A DNA stretch of 64,000 nt from NCBI RefSeq assembly GCF_015277815.1, contig NZ_CP063813.1, positions 1,550,001 to 1,614,000 of the forward strand, given 5' to 3'. Made by a program: the position numbers and the translations under genes. Positions 1-9,123 of this stretch are shown here, in pieces. The notes beneath the pieces were generated by a model. It was not told where the DNA came from, searched no databases, and worked only from the letters and a program-made list of their open reading frames with translations. This stretch comes from Microbacterium atlanticum (lineage in GTDB: Bacteria; Actinomycetota; Actinomycetes; Actinomycetales; Microbacteriaceae). Each line of letters begins with the position of its first letter. Position 1 is the stretch's first letter.

Positions 1-693
1 ATCGCGACGCTGCTGCTGTCGCAAGGGGTGCCCATGCTGCTGCACGGCGACGAGCTCGGGCGCAGCCAGCGCGGGAACAACAACGGCTACGCACAGGACA
101 ACGAGATCACGTGGGTCGATTGGTCGGCCGTGGACCAGCCGCTCCTGGAGTTCACCGCGGCGCTCGCGCGACTCCGCCGTGAGCACCCGACCTTCCGCCG
201 TCGCCGCTTCTTCGACGGCCGGCCGGTCCGTCGCGAGGAGGGCGCGCCGGTTCCCGACATCGTCTGGGCGCGCCCGGACGGCTCGCAGATGCAGCCGGAG
301 GACTGGGGCTCCGGCTTCGGCCGCGCGGTGGCGGTGTTCCTCAACGGCGGCGGCATCCGGGAGCGCGACCGTCGTGGCGAGCCCATCACCGACCGGCACT
401 TCATCATCCTGTTCAACGCGGGCGACGACGATGTGGACTTCCTGATCCCCGAGGTCGACTTCAGCCCGGAATGGGACGTGATCGTCGACACCGCCGGGCA
501 GCACGCCGACACGGAGCCGGTCGAGCCGGGCTCCACGCTGACCGTCCTGGGTCGCTCGCTCATGGTGCTGCGCGAGCACGAGACGGAAACGCCGGAGGTC
601 GACCACTCGGTCGCCGCCTCTCTCGCGGTCACCAGCGTCCAGGGGCCCGACGAGGTTCCGGGCGCCGCACCGCGACCGGAGCTGTCGCGGTGA
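1..693 (+). CDS. glgX: glycogen debranching enzyme TreX/GlgX, C-terminal part (5' truncated)
   Basis: The frame is open from the first base, so this is the last 230 residues of a longer protein. The sequence LLHGDELGRSQRGNNNGYAQ followed by ITWVDW is the signature of the late catalytic barrel and the start of the C-terminal beta domain of isoamylase-type debranching enzymes (GH13), which cut alpha-1,6 branches of glycogen. The stop overlaps the GTG of treY by 4 nt, which fits a treX-treY-treZ operon where debranched maltodextrin feeds trehalose synthesis. A roughly 35-residue polar tail follows the beta domain. A second, complete GlgX lies at 29011-31098. Whether this copy is a dedicated TreX is inferred from context. 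Confidence 0.92.
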   Translation: MATLLLSQGVPMLLHGDELGRSQRGNNNGYAQDNEITWVDWSAVDQPLLEFTAALARLRREHPTFRRRRFFDGRPVRREEGAPVPDIVWARPDGSQMQPEDWGSGFGRAVAVFLNGGGIRERDRRGEPITDRHFIILFNAGDDDVDFLIPEVDFSPEWDVIVDTAGQHADTEPVEPGSTLTVLGRSLMVLREHETETPEVDHSVAASLAVTSVQGPDEVPGAAPRPELSR

Positions 694-3047
694 GCGCGCC
701 GCCCGTGCCGACCGCGCGCCCGCGCTCGACGTACCGGCTGCAGATCCGCCCGTCCTTCACCCTGGACGACGCGGCCGGCCTGCGCGAGTACCTGACGACG
801 CTGGGTGCCGACTGGGTCTACTTCTCGCCGATCCTCACCGCGTCCGAGGGCTCCGATCACGGCTACGACGTCGTCGATCCACGCACCGTGGATCCCGCGC
901 GCGGGGGTCGCGCGGCTCTCGAGCGGGCGGCGCAGGCCTTTCACGAGGCCGGTCACGGGGTGCTCGTGGACATCGTGCCCAACCACGTCGGCGTGGCACG
1001 TCCGATCGAGAACCCGTGGTGGTGGGATGTGCTCGCCCGCGGGCAGGCGTCACGGTACGCCGCCGCGTTCGACATCGACTGGCCCTTCGGCGGCGGCAAG
1101 GTCCGGCTCCCGGTGCTGGGCGAGGCGGTCGAGGAGGCCGCCGCCTCCGGCGCGCTGCGCGTCGAACAGGGAGTGCTGCGCTACTACGAGCACCGCTTCC
1201 CCCTGGCTGAGGGATCCGCCGCGGAGGGCGAGGATGTCCTCGCCGTGCACGCGCGTCAGCACTACCAGCTGATGCACTGGCGGCGCGAAGCCGACGACCT
1301 CAACTACCGCCGGTTCTTCGGGGTGTCGAGCCTCGCCGCCGTGCGCGTCGAGGATCCCGACGTCTTCGATGAGGCGCACGCGGAGATCCGCAGCTGGTTC
1401 GACGACGGCCTCGTCGACGGTCTGCGCGTCGACCACCCCGACGGACTGCGTGCACCGGTGGATTACCTCGAGCGGCTCGCCGAGGTCACCGGTGGCCGGT
1501 ACGTGCTGGTGGAGAAGATCCTGGAACACGGCGAGACCCTGCCGCAGTTCTTCGCCGCGGAGGGCACGACGGGGTACGACGCCCTGGCCGAGATCGATCG
1601 CGTGCTCGTCGACCCGGCCGGAGAGGCGGGCCTCGACGACCTCGACGCGCGCCTCCGCGAGCGATCGGGTCTCCCCGCTGCCCGGCCGTGGGACGAGGTC
1701 ATCGCGGGAACCAAGCGCGCCGTCGCCGAGGGCATCCTGCGGTCCGAGGTGCGGCGGCTCGCACGCGATCTCGACGCTGCGGACGACACGGCCGTCGAGG
1801 ATGCCCTCGCGGAACTGCTGGCCCGCTTCCCGGTGTACCGCTCGTACCTGCCCGCGGGCCGCGAGCACCTGGTCGCCGCCGCGCACGCCGCGAGGTCGCA
1901 GCGCCCGGATCTCACCGGCGCGATCGACGCGATCCTGCCGAGACTCGCCGATCCGGGGCATCCGGCTGCCCTGCGGTTCCAGCAGACGAGCGGGATGATC
2001 ATGGCCAAGGGGGTGGAGGACACCGCGTTCTATCGTGCCACCCGCCTGGGGACCCTCACCGAGGTGGGTGCCGATCCTTCCCTGTTCGCCCTGTCGGTAG
2101 AGGAGTTCCACGCGGCCCAGGCGGCCCGGCACGCGGCGTGGCCCGACGCGATGACGACGCTGTCGACGCACGACACCAAGCGCGGCGAAGACGTGCGCGC
2201 CCGGCTCTCGGTGCTCGCCGAGATCGCCGAGCGCTGGGCGGAGGTGCTGGAGGAGTTGACGGATGCCGCCTCCAGCGGCCACGGCCCCTTCGACGCCCTG
2301 CTGTGGCAGGCCGTGATCGGCGCCTGGCCGGCGTCCCGTGAGCGCCTGCACGCCTACGCGGAGAAGGCGGCGCGCGAGGCGGGCGAGGCGACCACGTGGC
2401 TCGAGCCGGACGCGGACTTCGAGCGGCGGATGCATGCGGTCGTCGACGCGGCGTTCGACCATCCGGTCGCGGCCGCCCGCGTCGAGTCGTTCGTGTCCGA
2501 GATCGAGGGCGCCGGCTGGTCGAACTCGCTGTCGGCCAAGCTGCTCCAGCTCGCCGGCCCGGGCGTGCCCGACGTCTACCAGGGAAGCGAGCTGTGGGAG
2601 CAGAGCCTCGTCGACCCCGACAACCGCCGCGCCGTCGATTTCGATGCGCGGCGCCGACTGCTCGCGGCGATCGACGCCGGCGCGCAGCCGCTGATCGACC
2701 GGACGGGCGCGGCGAAGCTTCTCGTCACGGCGCGCACGCTGCGGGTCCGGCGCGATCGCCCTGATCTGTTCACGCGCTATACGCCGGCGACCGTCGTCGG
2801 CGCCGCCGCGCATCACGCCGTCGCCGTCGACCGCGGCGGTGCTCTGGCCGTCGCCACGCGCCTGCCGGTGGGTCTGGCGGCGCGCGGCACCCGAACGGGC
2901 TCACCTTGGGAGGACACGATGCTGCTCCGGCACGCCGGCCCCACGACCGACATCTTCACGGGACGGACCTTCCGCGGCCACATCCGGCTGGCGGAGCTCC
3001 TCGAGACGTACCCCGTCGCCCTGCTCGTCACGGCGGACGCGTCGTGA
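690..3047 (+). CDS. treY: malto-oligosyltrehalose synthase
   Basis: TreY is a GH13 enzyme that turns the reducing-end alpha-1,4 bond of maltodextrin into an alpha,alpha-1,1 bond, giving maltooligosyl trehalose. The GTG start at 690 overlaps the upstream stop (ATGA-like GTGA) and gives 785 residues, a normal length. GH13 blocks are visible: [10 protein letters not shown] near residue 92, the nucleophile region [10 protein letters not shown] near 245, the acid/base region YVLVEKIL near 272, and [15 protein letters not shown] near 491. The start of the protein ([16 protein letters not shown]) is the usual TreY N-terminus. The product is the substrate of TreZ, encoded next with a 4-nt overlap, so the two are almost certainly translationally coupled. 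Confidence 0.96.
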   Translation: MSAPPVPTARPRSTYRLQIRPSFTLDDAAGLREYLTTLGADWVYFSPILTASEGSDHGYDVVDPRTVDPARGGRAALERAAQAFHEAGHGVLVDIVPNHVGVARPIENPWWWDVLARGQASRYAAAFDIDWPFGGGKVRLPVLGEAVEEAAASGALRVEQGVLRYYEHRFPLAEGSAAEGEDVLAVHARQHYQLMHWRREADDLNYRRFFGVSSLAAVRVEDPDVFDEAHAEIRSWFDDGLVDGLRVDHPDGLRAPVDYLERLAEVTGGRYVLVEKILEHGETLPQFFAAEGTTGYDALAEIDRVLVDPAGEAGLDDLDARLRERSGLPAARPWDEVIAGTKRAVAEGILRSEVRRLARDLDAADDTAVEDALAELLARFPVYRSYLPAGREHLVAAAHAARSQRPDLTGAIDAILPRLADPGHPAALRFQQTSGMIMAKGVEDTAFYRATRLGTLTEVGADPSLFALSVEEFHAAQAARHAAWPDAMTTLSTHDTKRGEDVRARLSVLAEIAERWAEVLEELTDAASSGHGPFDALLWQAVIGAWPASRERLHAYAEKAAREAGEATTWLEPDADFERRMHAVVDAAFDHPVAAARVESFVSEIEGAGWSNSLSAKLLQLAGPGVPDVYQGSELWEQSLVDPDNRRAVDFDARRRLLAAIDAGAQPLIDRTGAAKLLVTARTLRVRRDRPDLFTRYTPATVVGAAAHHAVAVDRGGALAVATRLPVGLAARGTRTGSPWEDTMLLRHAGPTTDIFTGRTFRGHIRLAELLETYPVALLVTADAS

Positions 3048-4777
3048 TCCCCGAGGTGTGGGCTCCCCGGGCGGGCGCCGTCGCACTCCGCGCTCCTGAA
3101 CGCGGTGCGGACATGCCCATGACGCAGCACGCCGGCGGGTGGTGGCGAGCCGACGTCGAGCTGACCGAGGGCGAGGAGTACGGGTTCGTGCTCGACGGTG
3201 CGGAGCACGCTCGCCCCGATCCGCGGTCGCGACGTCAGCCCCGCGGCGTGCACGAGCTGAGCGCCGTGTTCGACCCCGCCGCCCATGTGTGGGGGGACGC
3301 CACCTGGACGGGTCGGCAGCTCGCCGGCGGAGTGGTGTACGAGATGCACGTCGGCACCTTCACGCCGGAGGGGACGCTGGATGCCGCAGCCGCCCGCCTC
3401 GAGCACCTCGTCGATCTCGGCGTCGACTTCGTCGAGCTGCTCCCGGTCAACGGGTTCAACGGCGTGCACAACTGGGGATACGACGGCGTGCTCTGGTACA
3501 CGGTGCACGAGGCGTACGGCGGACCGGCTGCATACCAGCGCTTCGTCGACGCGTGCCATGCCGCTGGAATCGGCGTCATCCAGGACGTGGTCTACAACCA
3601 CCTGGGCCCGAGCGGCAACTACCTGCCGGAGTACGGTTCGTACCTGCGCGACGCGGAGTCCAACACGTGGGGCTCGTCGGTCGACCTCGACCAGGACGAG
3701 GTGCGCCGGTACATCGTGGAGAACGCCCTCATGTGGCTGCGCGACCACCACGTCGACGGTCTGCGCCTGGACGCCGTGCACGCGCTGAAGGACCGGCGCG
3801 AGACCCACATCCTGCAGGAGCTCGCGGAGGCCGCCGACGCGCTCAGCGCGCACCTCGGCCGGCCGCTCAGCCTCATCGCAGAGTCCGACATGAACGACCC
3901 GCGCCTGATCACCGGCAGGGAGGCGGACGGGTACGGGCTGACCGCCCAGTGGAGCGACGACTACCACCACGCACTCCACGTCGCACTGACGGGGGAGACC
4001 AGCGGCTACTATGCGGACTTCGCGCCGTTGGGGGCGCTGGTCAAAGCCTCCACCCGCGGGTTCTTCCACGACGGGACGTGGTCGTCATTCCGAGGGCGCG
4101 CGCACGGGCACCCGATCGACCCGCGCATCCCCACCTGGCGACTCGTCACCTTCTCGCAGGATCACGACCAGATCGGGAACCGGGCGGCGGGGGACCGGCT
4201 CTCGCAGTCGCTCGACGAGGGCGGGCTGGCGATCGCGGCGGTGCTGACCGTACTGGCGCCCTTCACCCCCATGCTGTTCATGGGGGAGGAGTGGGCGGCC
4301 TCGACGCCGTGGCAGTTCTTCACGTCGCACCCCGAGCCGGAGCTCGGCAAGGCGACGGCGGAGGGACGCAAGGCGGAGTTCGCCCAGATGGGGTGGGACG
4401 AGTCGGTCGTCCCCGACCCTCAGGATCCTGAGACGTTCTCTCGATCGAAGCTGCGGTGGGAGGAGAAGGATGCCGGCGTCCACGGCCGGATCCTCGCGCT
4501 CTATCGTGCGCTGCTGGCCCTGCGCCGGGAGCGGGCCGAGCTCACCGATCCGGACTTCCGCCATCTCGAAGCCGCGTGCGACGAGCAGGCGGGCTGGTTC
4601 CGGCTGCGACGGGGCGGCATGGAGGTCGTCGTGAACTTCTCCGGGACCGAGGCGGAGCTGCCCGCCGACGGCGCCGCGGATGTCGTGCTCGCGACGGACG
4701 ACGATGCCCGGCTGGCGGCGGACCGGCTCTTCCTGCCGGCGCGCTCAGCCGTCGTGGCGACGCGCGGAGGGGCCTGA
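3044..4777 (+). CDS. treZ: malto-oligosyltrehalose trehalohydrolase
   Basis: TreZ hydrolyses the bond next to the trehalose unit and releases free trehalose, completing the TreYZ route. GTG at 3044 overlaps the treY stop by 4 nt and gives 577 residues. A short N-terminal beta domain begins [16 protein letters not shown]. Catalytic blocks are [12 protein letters not shown] (Asp near 242), [12 protein letters not shown] (Glu near 280) and [11 protein letters not shown] (Asp near 373). The gene ends 1 nt before the stop of the convergent map gene, leaving no room for a separate terminator. It is the last gene of the treX-Y-Z unit. Confidence 0.96.
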   Translation: MIPEVWAPRAGAVALRAPERGADMPMTQHAGGWWRADVELTEGEEYGFVLDGAEHARPDPRSRRQPRGVHELSAVFDPAAHVWGDATWTGRQLAGGVVYEMHVGTFTPEGTLDAAAARLEHLVDLGVDFVELLPVNGFNGVHNWGYDGVLWYTVHEAYGGPAAYQRFVDACHAAGIGVIQDVVYNHLGPSGNYLPEYGSYLRDAESNTWGSSVDLDQDEVRRYIVENALMWLRDHHVDGLRLDAVHALKDRRETHILQELAEAADALSAHLGRPLSLIAESDMNDPRLITGREADGYGLTAQWSDDYHHALHVALTGETSGYYADFAPLGALVKASTRGFFHDGTWSSFRGRAHGHPIDPRIPTWRLVTFSQDHDQIGNRAAGDRLSQSLDEGGLAIAAVLTVLAPFTPMLFMGEEWAASTPWQFFTSHPEPELGKATAEGRKAEFAQMGWDESVVPDPQDPETFSRSKLRWEEKDAGVHGRILALYRALLALRRERAELTDPDFRHLEAACDEQAGWFRLRRGGMEVVVNFSGTEAELPADGAADVVLATDDDARLAADRLFLPARSAVVATRGGA

Positions 4778-4778
4778 G

Positions 4779-5561
4779 TCAGGCGACGCCGAGCCAGGAG
4801 CGGTCGGTGAGGACGACGGGTCCGTCCTCGGTGATCGCCACCGTGTGCTCGGAGTGCGCGCCGCGCGACCCGTCGACCGACCGCAGGGTCCAGCCGTCGG
4901 GGTCTGTCACGAGCTCGTCGGTCGTCTGCAGGAACCAGGGCTCCAGGGCGATGACCAGACCGGCGCGCAGCGGATAGCCCCGGCCCGCCTTGCCGTCGTT
5001 CGCGACGTGCGGGTCGCCGTGCATCACGCGCCCGACGCCGTGACCGCCGAAATCGGTGTTGATCGAGTAGCCCCGGCCGTGGGCGACCTCGGCGATCGCC
5101 GCGGAGATGTCGCCGATGCGGTTGCCCACCGTCGCCGCGGCGATCGCGGCGTCCAGCGCGCGCTCGGTGGTGTCGATCAGCACGAGGTCCTCGTCGCGCG
5201 GGGTTCCGACGACGAACGAGACCGCCGAGTCGGCCACCCAGCCGTCGACGGCCACGGCGAAGTCGAGGGAGACGAGATCGCCGTCCTGCAGGGCGTAGTC
5301 GAAGGGCAGGCCGTGGAGCACCGCGTCGTTCACAGAGGTGCAGATCACCTTCCCGAACGGGCGCGCGCCGAACGACGGGTGATAGTCGATGTAGCACGAC
5401 TCCGCTCCCGCGCGCCGGATCAGATCGTGCGCGCGGCGGTCGATCGCGAGGAGATTGGTCCCCACCTTCGTCTCGTCGCGCAAGGTCGCCAGCGTCTCGG
5501 CGACGAATCGCCCCGCGGGCCTCATCGCCTCGATCTCGGCGGGGGTGCGCAGCTCGATCAT
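4779..5561 (-). CDS. map: type I methionine aminopeptidase
   Basis: Removes the initiator methionine from nascent proteins in the cytosol. The ATG at 5561 is preceded by an AGGAACCTCC-type ribosome site and gives 260 residues; the open frame continues upstream but without family similarity. The five metal ligands and the catalytic His are all present: His in NDAVLHGLP (about 82), Asp in LDFAVAVDGWVADSA (two, about 100 and 111), His in GHGVGRVMHGDP (about 175), Glu in ALEPWF (about 205) and Glu in ITEDGP (about 237). The gene is convergent with treZ and divergent from the membrane protein at 5682. No N-terminal zinc-finger extension is present, so this is a type Ia-like form. Confidence 0.96.
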   Translation of the reverse strand: MIELRTPAEIEAMRPAGRFVAETLATLRDETKVGTNLLAIDRRAHDLIRRAGAESCYIDYHPSFGARPFGKVICTSVNDAVLHGLPFDYALQDGDLVSLDFAVAVDGWVADSAVSFVVGTPRDEDLVLIDTTERALDAAIAAATVGNRIGDISAAIAEVAHGRGYSINTDFGGHGVGRVMHGDPHVANDGKAGRGYPLRAGLVIALEPWFLQTTDELVTDPDGWTLRSVDGSRGAHSEHTVAITEDGPVVLTDRSWLGVA

Positions 5562-5668
5562 GTGGAGGTTCCTCTCGTCCGGATCCCATTCTGGCCGACC
5601 CTCCGCGGCGAGGCTGTGAGGATGCCCCGCGGCACGCGGACAGGCTCCACAGCGAGCCGGGGCGGGCG

Positions 5669-5674
5669 TACCAT
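5669..5674 (+). promoter_or_regulatory. candidate -10 (TACCAT), leaderless type
   Basis: TACCAT ends 7 nt before the ATG at 5682, the spacing expected if transcription starts at or next to the start codon. No clear -35 is visible. Confidence 0.4.
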
Positions 5675-5681
5675 CAGGGGC

Positions 5682-6176
5682 ATGTGGGTGCGTCGTGCGT
5701 TCTTCGGCTGGCTGATCCCCGCCGCGTTCCTGCTGCCGCTGTGGCTGCTCGTCGGATGGGCCGTGTTCAGTGCCGGCGGCTGGGAGTTCCTCTGGGTCCT
5801 GTTCCTGGCCATCCCGGGCGTCTTCCTGTGGCAGCTGCTGCTCACGCTGCTCGTGCGCGCCCGCGGCACCGTCCGTGCCCACCGCGCGGTGTCGTGGTGG
5901 GACGTGCTCGGGTTCACCGTGTGGCACGGTCTCGTCATCTCGCTGGGGTTCTTCGCCGAGGACTGGTGGGCGCCGGTCATGGTCGTGACGATCCTCGCCG
6001 GCGTCGGTCTGTTCTGGCTGGAACTGTGGCAGCTGTGGAGCGAGGCGCGACCCTCGCGATTCGTGCTGCACACGACGGAAGGGGTCGCCTACATCCCGGC
6101 CCCGCAGGGGCGCGCGCAGCAGTTCGAGAGCGAGGTCGTCGTGATCTCCGAGAAGCCGTCGCCGCCCGCGAGCTGA
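5682..6176 (+). CDS. conserved four-helix membrane protein, unknown function
   Basis: A 164-residue protein starting MWVRRAFFGWLIPAAF. Four hydrophobic stretches are visible, at roughly residues 8-30, 33-57, 71-92 and 95-115, followed by a polar C-terminal tail of about 45 residues (from SEARPSRF). No catalytic motif is seen. Similar short proteins in Microbacterium-type genomes are often labelled MFS transporter permease, but four helices are far too few for an MFS carrier and I do not support that name. The gene is divergent from map and has its own -10-like hexamer. The start is fixed by the first ATG after that hexamer; the frame runs open further upstream without meaningful sequence. Confidence 0.75.
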   Translation: MWVRRAFFGWLIPAAFLLPLWLLVGWAVFSAGGWEFLWVLFLAIPGVFLWQLLLTLLVRARGTVRAHRAVSWWDVLGFTVWHGLVISLGFFAEDWWAPVMVVTILAGVGLFWLELWQLWSEARPSRFVLHTTEGVAYIPAPQGRAQQFESEVVVISEKPSPPAS

Positions 6177-6182
6177 CGTGTT

Positions 6183-6211
6183 TTGGCCGGTCGCGGCATC
6201 CGTGGCAGAAT
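6183..6211 (+). promoter_or_regulatory. sigma-A-type promoter of rplS
   Basis: TTGGCC (6183-6188) and CAGAAT (6206-6211) are separated by 17 nt, a good housekeeping promoter. It implies a leader of about 125 nt before rplS. The leader holds a perfect 6-bp hairpin, CCCGGC-GTAT-GCCGGG (6256-6271), that may be regulatory. Confidence 0.6.
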
Positions 6212-6344
6212 GGATGTTTGTGCCCTGACCGGTTCTGCCTCAGGGGAACCAGCTGCCCGGCGTATGCCGGGGGCCCTCGGCACACCCCGTCCTTTTCCCA
6301 TCATTCCCGCGGTCGACCTGTGGCGGCCGCAGAGAGAGACGATC

Positions 6345-6692
6345 ATGCAGATCCTCGACGCCGTCGACGCGGCCTCGCTCCGCTCCGACATCCCCGCGTT
6401 CGCCCCCGGCGACACCGTGAAGGTGCACGTCAACATCACCGAGGGCAACCGCTCGCGCATCCAGGTCTTCCAGGGCGTCGTCATCGGCCGTTCGGGCGAC
6501 GGCGTTCGCGAGACCTTCACCGTGCGCAAGATCAGCTTCCAGGTCGGCGTCGAGCGCACGTTCCCGGTGCACTCCCCGGTCATCGACCACATCGAGGTCG
6601 TGACCCGCGGTGACGTCCGCCGTGCGAAGCTCTACTACCTCCGCAACCTCCGCGGCAAGAAGGCCAAGATCAAGGAGAAGCGCGAGAACTGA
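6345..6692 (+). CDS. rplS: 50S ribosomal protein L19
   Basis: L19 sits at the 30S/50S interface of the ribosome. The 115-residue product has the family's hallmark blocks: [51 protein letters not shown] and [22 protein letters not shown]. The ATG at 6345 follows an AGAGAGA purine stretch, which serves as ribosome site. It stands alone with its own promoter and a strong terminator (6715-6749), so its high expression is insulated from lepB downstream. Confidence 0.98.
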   Translation: MQILDAVDAASLRSDIPAFAPGDTVKVHVNITEGNRSRIQVFQGVVIGRSGDGVRETFTVRKISFQVGVERTFPVHSPVIDHIEVVTRGDVRRAKLYYLRNLRGKKAKIKEKREN

Positions 6693-6714
6693 CACCCGCT
6701 GTCGCATCGCTTCG

Positions 6715-6749
6715 ACGAAGCCCCGGACACCTGGCGTCCGGGGCTTCGT
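6715..6749 (+). terminator. strong stem-loop terminator after rplS
   Basis: A perfect 14-bp stem, ACGAAGCCCCGGAC (6715-6728) with GTCCGGGGCTTCGT (6736-6749), closes a 7-nt loop 22 nt after the rplS stop. There is no U-run, as is usual in actinobacterial terminators. Confidence 0.85.
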
Positions 6750-6825
6750 CCGTCTCCGCGACGCTCCGGAATGTGCGACCCTTGAACCGGGCCGCCGCGA
6801 CCGTCGGTGCCTGCGAAGGAACTCC

Positions 6826-7602
6826 ATGACGACCGAGAAGTCGGCTCCGGCCGAGTCGGCGCCCGGGCCTGACGACGCTGCCGTCCTGCAGCCGCGCCGG
6901 CGCGGCTGGCTGACCTTCCTGCGCGACGTCATCGTCATCGTCCTGATCGCCGTGCTCGTCTCGCTCGTGGTCAAGACGTTCCTGGTGCGGTCGTTCTACA
7001 TCCCGTCCGGGTCGATGGAAGACACCCTGCACGTTCAGGACCGCATCCTCGTCGACGAGATCACGCCGCGGTTCGGCGATTACGCACGCGGCGACATCGT
7101 GGTGTTCCGCGACCCGGGCGGCTGGCTGCCGCCGAGCACCGACCCCGCGCGCCCGCCCGTGATCGAAGCGGTGGAATGGGCGCTGTCGCTCGTCGGTCTG
7201 GCCGCCCCCGACAGCGACGATCACCTGGTGAAGCGCGTCATCGGCCTCCCGGGCGACCATGTCGTGTGCTGCAACGCCGCAGGTCAGATCACCATCAACG
7301 ACGTCGCCATCGATGAGACGGACTACCTGAAACTGCCCAGCGGCGAGGCCGCGGCATCCGGTGACTCGTTCGACGTCGTCGTGCCGGAGGGAAGCCTCTG
7401 GGTGCTGGGCGACAACCGCTACCGCTCCCGGGACTCCCGCTACAACACCGACCAGCCGGGCAAGGGGTTCGTGCCGATCGACAACCTCGTCGGGCGCGCG
7501 TTCCTCGTCACCTGGCCGTTCGACCGCTTCGGCCTGCTGGACTTCCATCATGAGGTGTTCGCGAGCGTCCCCGACGCCGCTGCGGAGGGCGGCGGGCAGT
7601 GA
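6826..7602 (+). CDS. lepB: signal peptidase I
   Basis: Cleaves signal peptides of Sec and Tat substrates on the outer face of the membrane. The 258-residue protein has a cytosolic N-terminus of about 30 residues, one transmembrane segment (DVIVIVLIAVLVSLVVKTFL, about 34-53), the catalytic Ser in SFYIPSGSMEDT (about 63) and the general-base Lys in HLVKRVIGLPGD (about 136). The last conserved box is LGDNRYRSRDSRY. The ATG at 6826 is preceded by GAAGGA at 9 nt spacing; the frame continues upstream through the rplS terminator, which rules out a longer form. Stop overlaps rnhB by 4 nt. Confidence 0.96.
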   Translation: MTTEKSAPAESAPGPDDAAVLQPRRRGWLTFLRDVIVIVLIAVLVSLVVKTFLVRSFYIPSGSMEDTLHVQDRILVDEITPRFGDYARGDIVVFRDPGGWLPPSTDPARPPVIEAVEWALSLVGLAAPDSDDHLVKRVIGLPGDHVVCCNAAGQITINDVAIDETDYLKLPSGEAAASGDSFDVVVPEGSLWVLGDNRYRSRDSRYNTDQPGKGFVPIDNLVGRAFLVTWPFDRFGLLDFHHEVFASVPDAAAEGGGQ

Positions 7603-8258
7603 CCGTCGCGGAGCCGCGGCTCACGCTCGAGCGTCGTCTCCTGCGTGAGCACGCGCTCGTCATCGCGTTCGACGAGGTGGGCCGCGGTGCGCTGGCCGGT
7701 CCGGTCGCGGTCGGGGCGGCGGTCATCGACGCCCCCCGCTCACGCAAGCGCATCCCGCCGGGCCTGCGGGACTCCAAGCTCGTCCCGGAGCCGAAGCGCG
7801 CCGACGTCGCGGCCCGCGCGGCGTCGTGGGTCGCCGCGAGCGCCGTGGGCTGGGCGAGTTCCGAGGAGGTCGACGAGATCGGCATCATCCGCGCGCTCGG
7901 GCTGGCGTCGATCCGCGCGCTGGCCGACCTCCGTGCCCACGGGGTGGTTCCCGAGGAGAGCATCGTCATCCTCGACGGGAACTACGACTACATCAGTCCC
8001 GCCGGTGCCTGGGGACTGACCGTGCGGCCGGTGATCAAGGCCGACCGCGACTGCGCGTCGGCGGCCGCGGCATCCGTCATCGCGAAGGTCGCGCGGGACC
8101 GTCTGATGACCGAGCTCCATGACGAGCTGCCCGCCTACAACTGGGCGCGCAACAAGGGCTATGCCAGCCCGGACCACCGTGAGGCGATCCGTCTGCACGG
8201 GATCAGCCGCCACCATCGCGCCTCGTGGTCGATCGGTGACGCGCCCACCCTCTTCTGA
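7599..8258 (+). CDS. rnhB: ribonuclease HII
   Basis: Cuts the RNA strand of RNA-DNA hybrids and starts removal of single ribonucleotides from DNA. 219 residues; the GTG start overlaps the lepB stop (GTGA). The active-site DE pair is in IAFDEVGRGALAGP (Asp25, Glu26), further acidic residues are in ILDGNYDYI and IKADRDCASAAAASVIAKV. The C-terminal GYASPDHREAI and the final HRASWSI match the substrate-binding end of the family. Its place after lepB is conserved across Actinobacteria. Confidence 0.96.
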   Translation: MTVAEPRLTLERRLLREHALVIAFDEVGRGALAGPVAVGAAVIDAPRSRKRIPPGLRDSKLVPEPKRADVAARAASWVAASAVGWASSEEVDEIGIIRALGLASIRALADLRAHGVVPEESIVILDGNYDYISPAGAWGLTVRPVIKADRDCASAAAASVIAKVARDRLMTELHDELPAYNWARNKGYASPDHREAIRLHGISRHHRASWSIGDAPTLF

Positions 8259-8304
8259 CTGTTCGCCGGACGCGGACCGGGCGGTCCGCAGGTCCGTGCG
8301 CCCA

Positions 8305-8310
8305 TAGGAT
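8305..8310 (+). promoter_or_regulatory. candidate -10 (TAGGAT) before the DUF2469 gene
   Basis: TAGGAT lies 9 nt before the ATG at 8320. The intervening GGAGG could be part of a very short leader or a ribosome site. Confidence 0.4.
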
Positions 8311-8319
8311 GGAGGCACC

Positions 8320-8643
8320 ATGGATGACGAGGTCTTCGAAGACTACGATCGCGAACTCGAACTGGCGCTCTACCGCGAGTACCGCGACGTCGTCTCGCAG
8401 TTCCAGTACGTGATCGAGACGGAACGGCGCTTCTACCTCGCGAACGAGGTCAACGTCGTGCGACGCGACACCGAGCACGACTTCTACTTCGAGATCTCCA
8501 TGTCGGACGTGTGGGTGTGGGACATCTACCGGGCCGACCGGTTCGTCAAGGCCGTCCGCGTGCTGACCTTCAAGGACGTCAACGTCGAAGAGCTCTCGCG
8601 TCGCGACTTCCACCTACCCGAAGAGCTCTCCCTCGACAGCTGA
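8320..8643 (+). CDS. DUF2469 family protein
   Basis: A 107-residue acidic protein without membrane segments: MDDEVFEDYDRELELALY, then YRDVVSQFQYVIETERRFYL and a C-terminal YRADRFVKAVRVLTFKDVN. It is the conserved gene found right after rnhB in Actinobacteria (the M. tuberculosis counterpart is Rv2901c), whose function is unknown. GGAGG precedes the ATG by 4 nt. Synteny with lepB and rnhB suggests a housekeeping role, but nothing in the sequence indicates an activity. Confidence 0.9.
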   Translation: MDDEVFEDYDRELELALYREYRDVVSQFQYVIETERRFYLANEVNVVRRDTEHDFYFEISMSDVWVWDIYRADRFVKAVRVLTFKDVNVEELSRRDFHLPEELSLDS

Positions 8644-8754
8644 GCCCCGTCGAGGCTCCTCCCCAGCCTGTCCGATCCGGCGGTCCGCCCGGGTTCTGAA
8701 CGGATGCCGTCGCGCACCGTCCGCCGTGCCCTTGCCGTGCGCGAGCATGCCGGA

Positions 8755-9123
8755 ATGGCAGACAAGGACGTGCTCGGGCGAGCGGGCGAGGATCGCGCCG
8801 CCCGCTACTTTCAGGAGCTGGGGTACACCGTCCTGGCTCGCAACTGGCGTTCCCGCGACGGCGAGCTGGATCTGGTGGTCGCCGACGCGGCAGCGCTCGT
8901 CGCCGTCGAGGTCAAGACACGGCGAGGTGAGGACTTCGGTCACCCGTTCGAGGCGATCGACGCGCGCAAGCGGGCGCGGCTGTGGCGTCTCGCCGTCGCT
9001 TTCGCGGCGGCGCATCCCGACCTCGTCCGAGGTCGCAGGCTGCGCATCGACGCGATCGGGCTGACCGGTGCGGTTCCGGACGACGCACGCCTCGAGCATC
9101 TCGTCGATGTGGAGGTGCCGTGA
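8755..9123 (+). CDS. YraN/UPF0102 family nuclease-fold protein
   Basis: 122 residues with the layout of a small PD-(D/E)xK nuclease fold: an early GRAGEDRAARYFQELGY helix, then GELDLV (Glu37, Asp39) and VAVEVKTRRGEDFG (Glu52, Lys54). A role in processing branched DNA is often proposed for the family, but is not proven. I chose ATG 8755, which gives the normal length; an upstream ATG at 8704 would add 17 residues of no similarity. The stop overlaps the comM start by 4 nt, and comM and dprA follow, so all three are probably co-translated. Confidence 0.88.
   Translation: MADKDVLGRAGEDRAARYFQELGYTVLARNWRSRDGELDLVVADAAALVAVEVKTRRGEDFGHPFEAIDARKRARLWRLAVAFAAAHPDLVRGRRLRIDAIGLTGAVPDDARLEHLVDVEVP

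Noticed and set aside
1050..2816. Long antisense open frame opposite treY
   Set aside because: It mirrors the GC-rich third codon positions of treY and shows no family motif.
8704..8754. Longer start for the YraN-family gene
   Set aside because: Adds 17 residues with no similarity; ATG 8755 gives the family's normal N-terminus.
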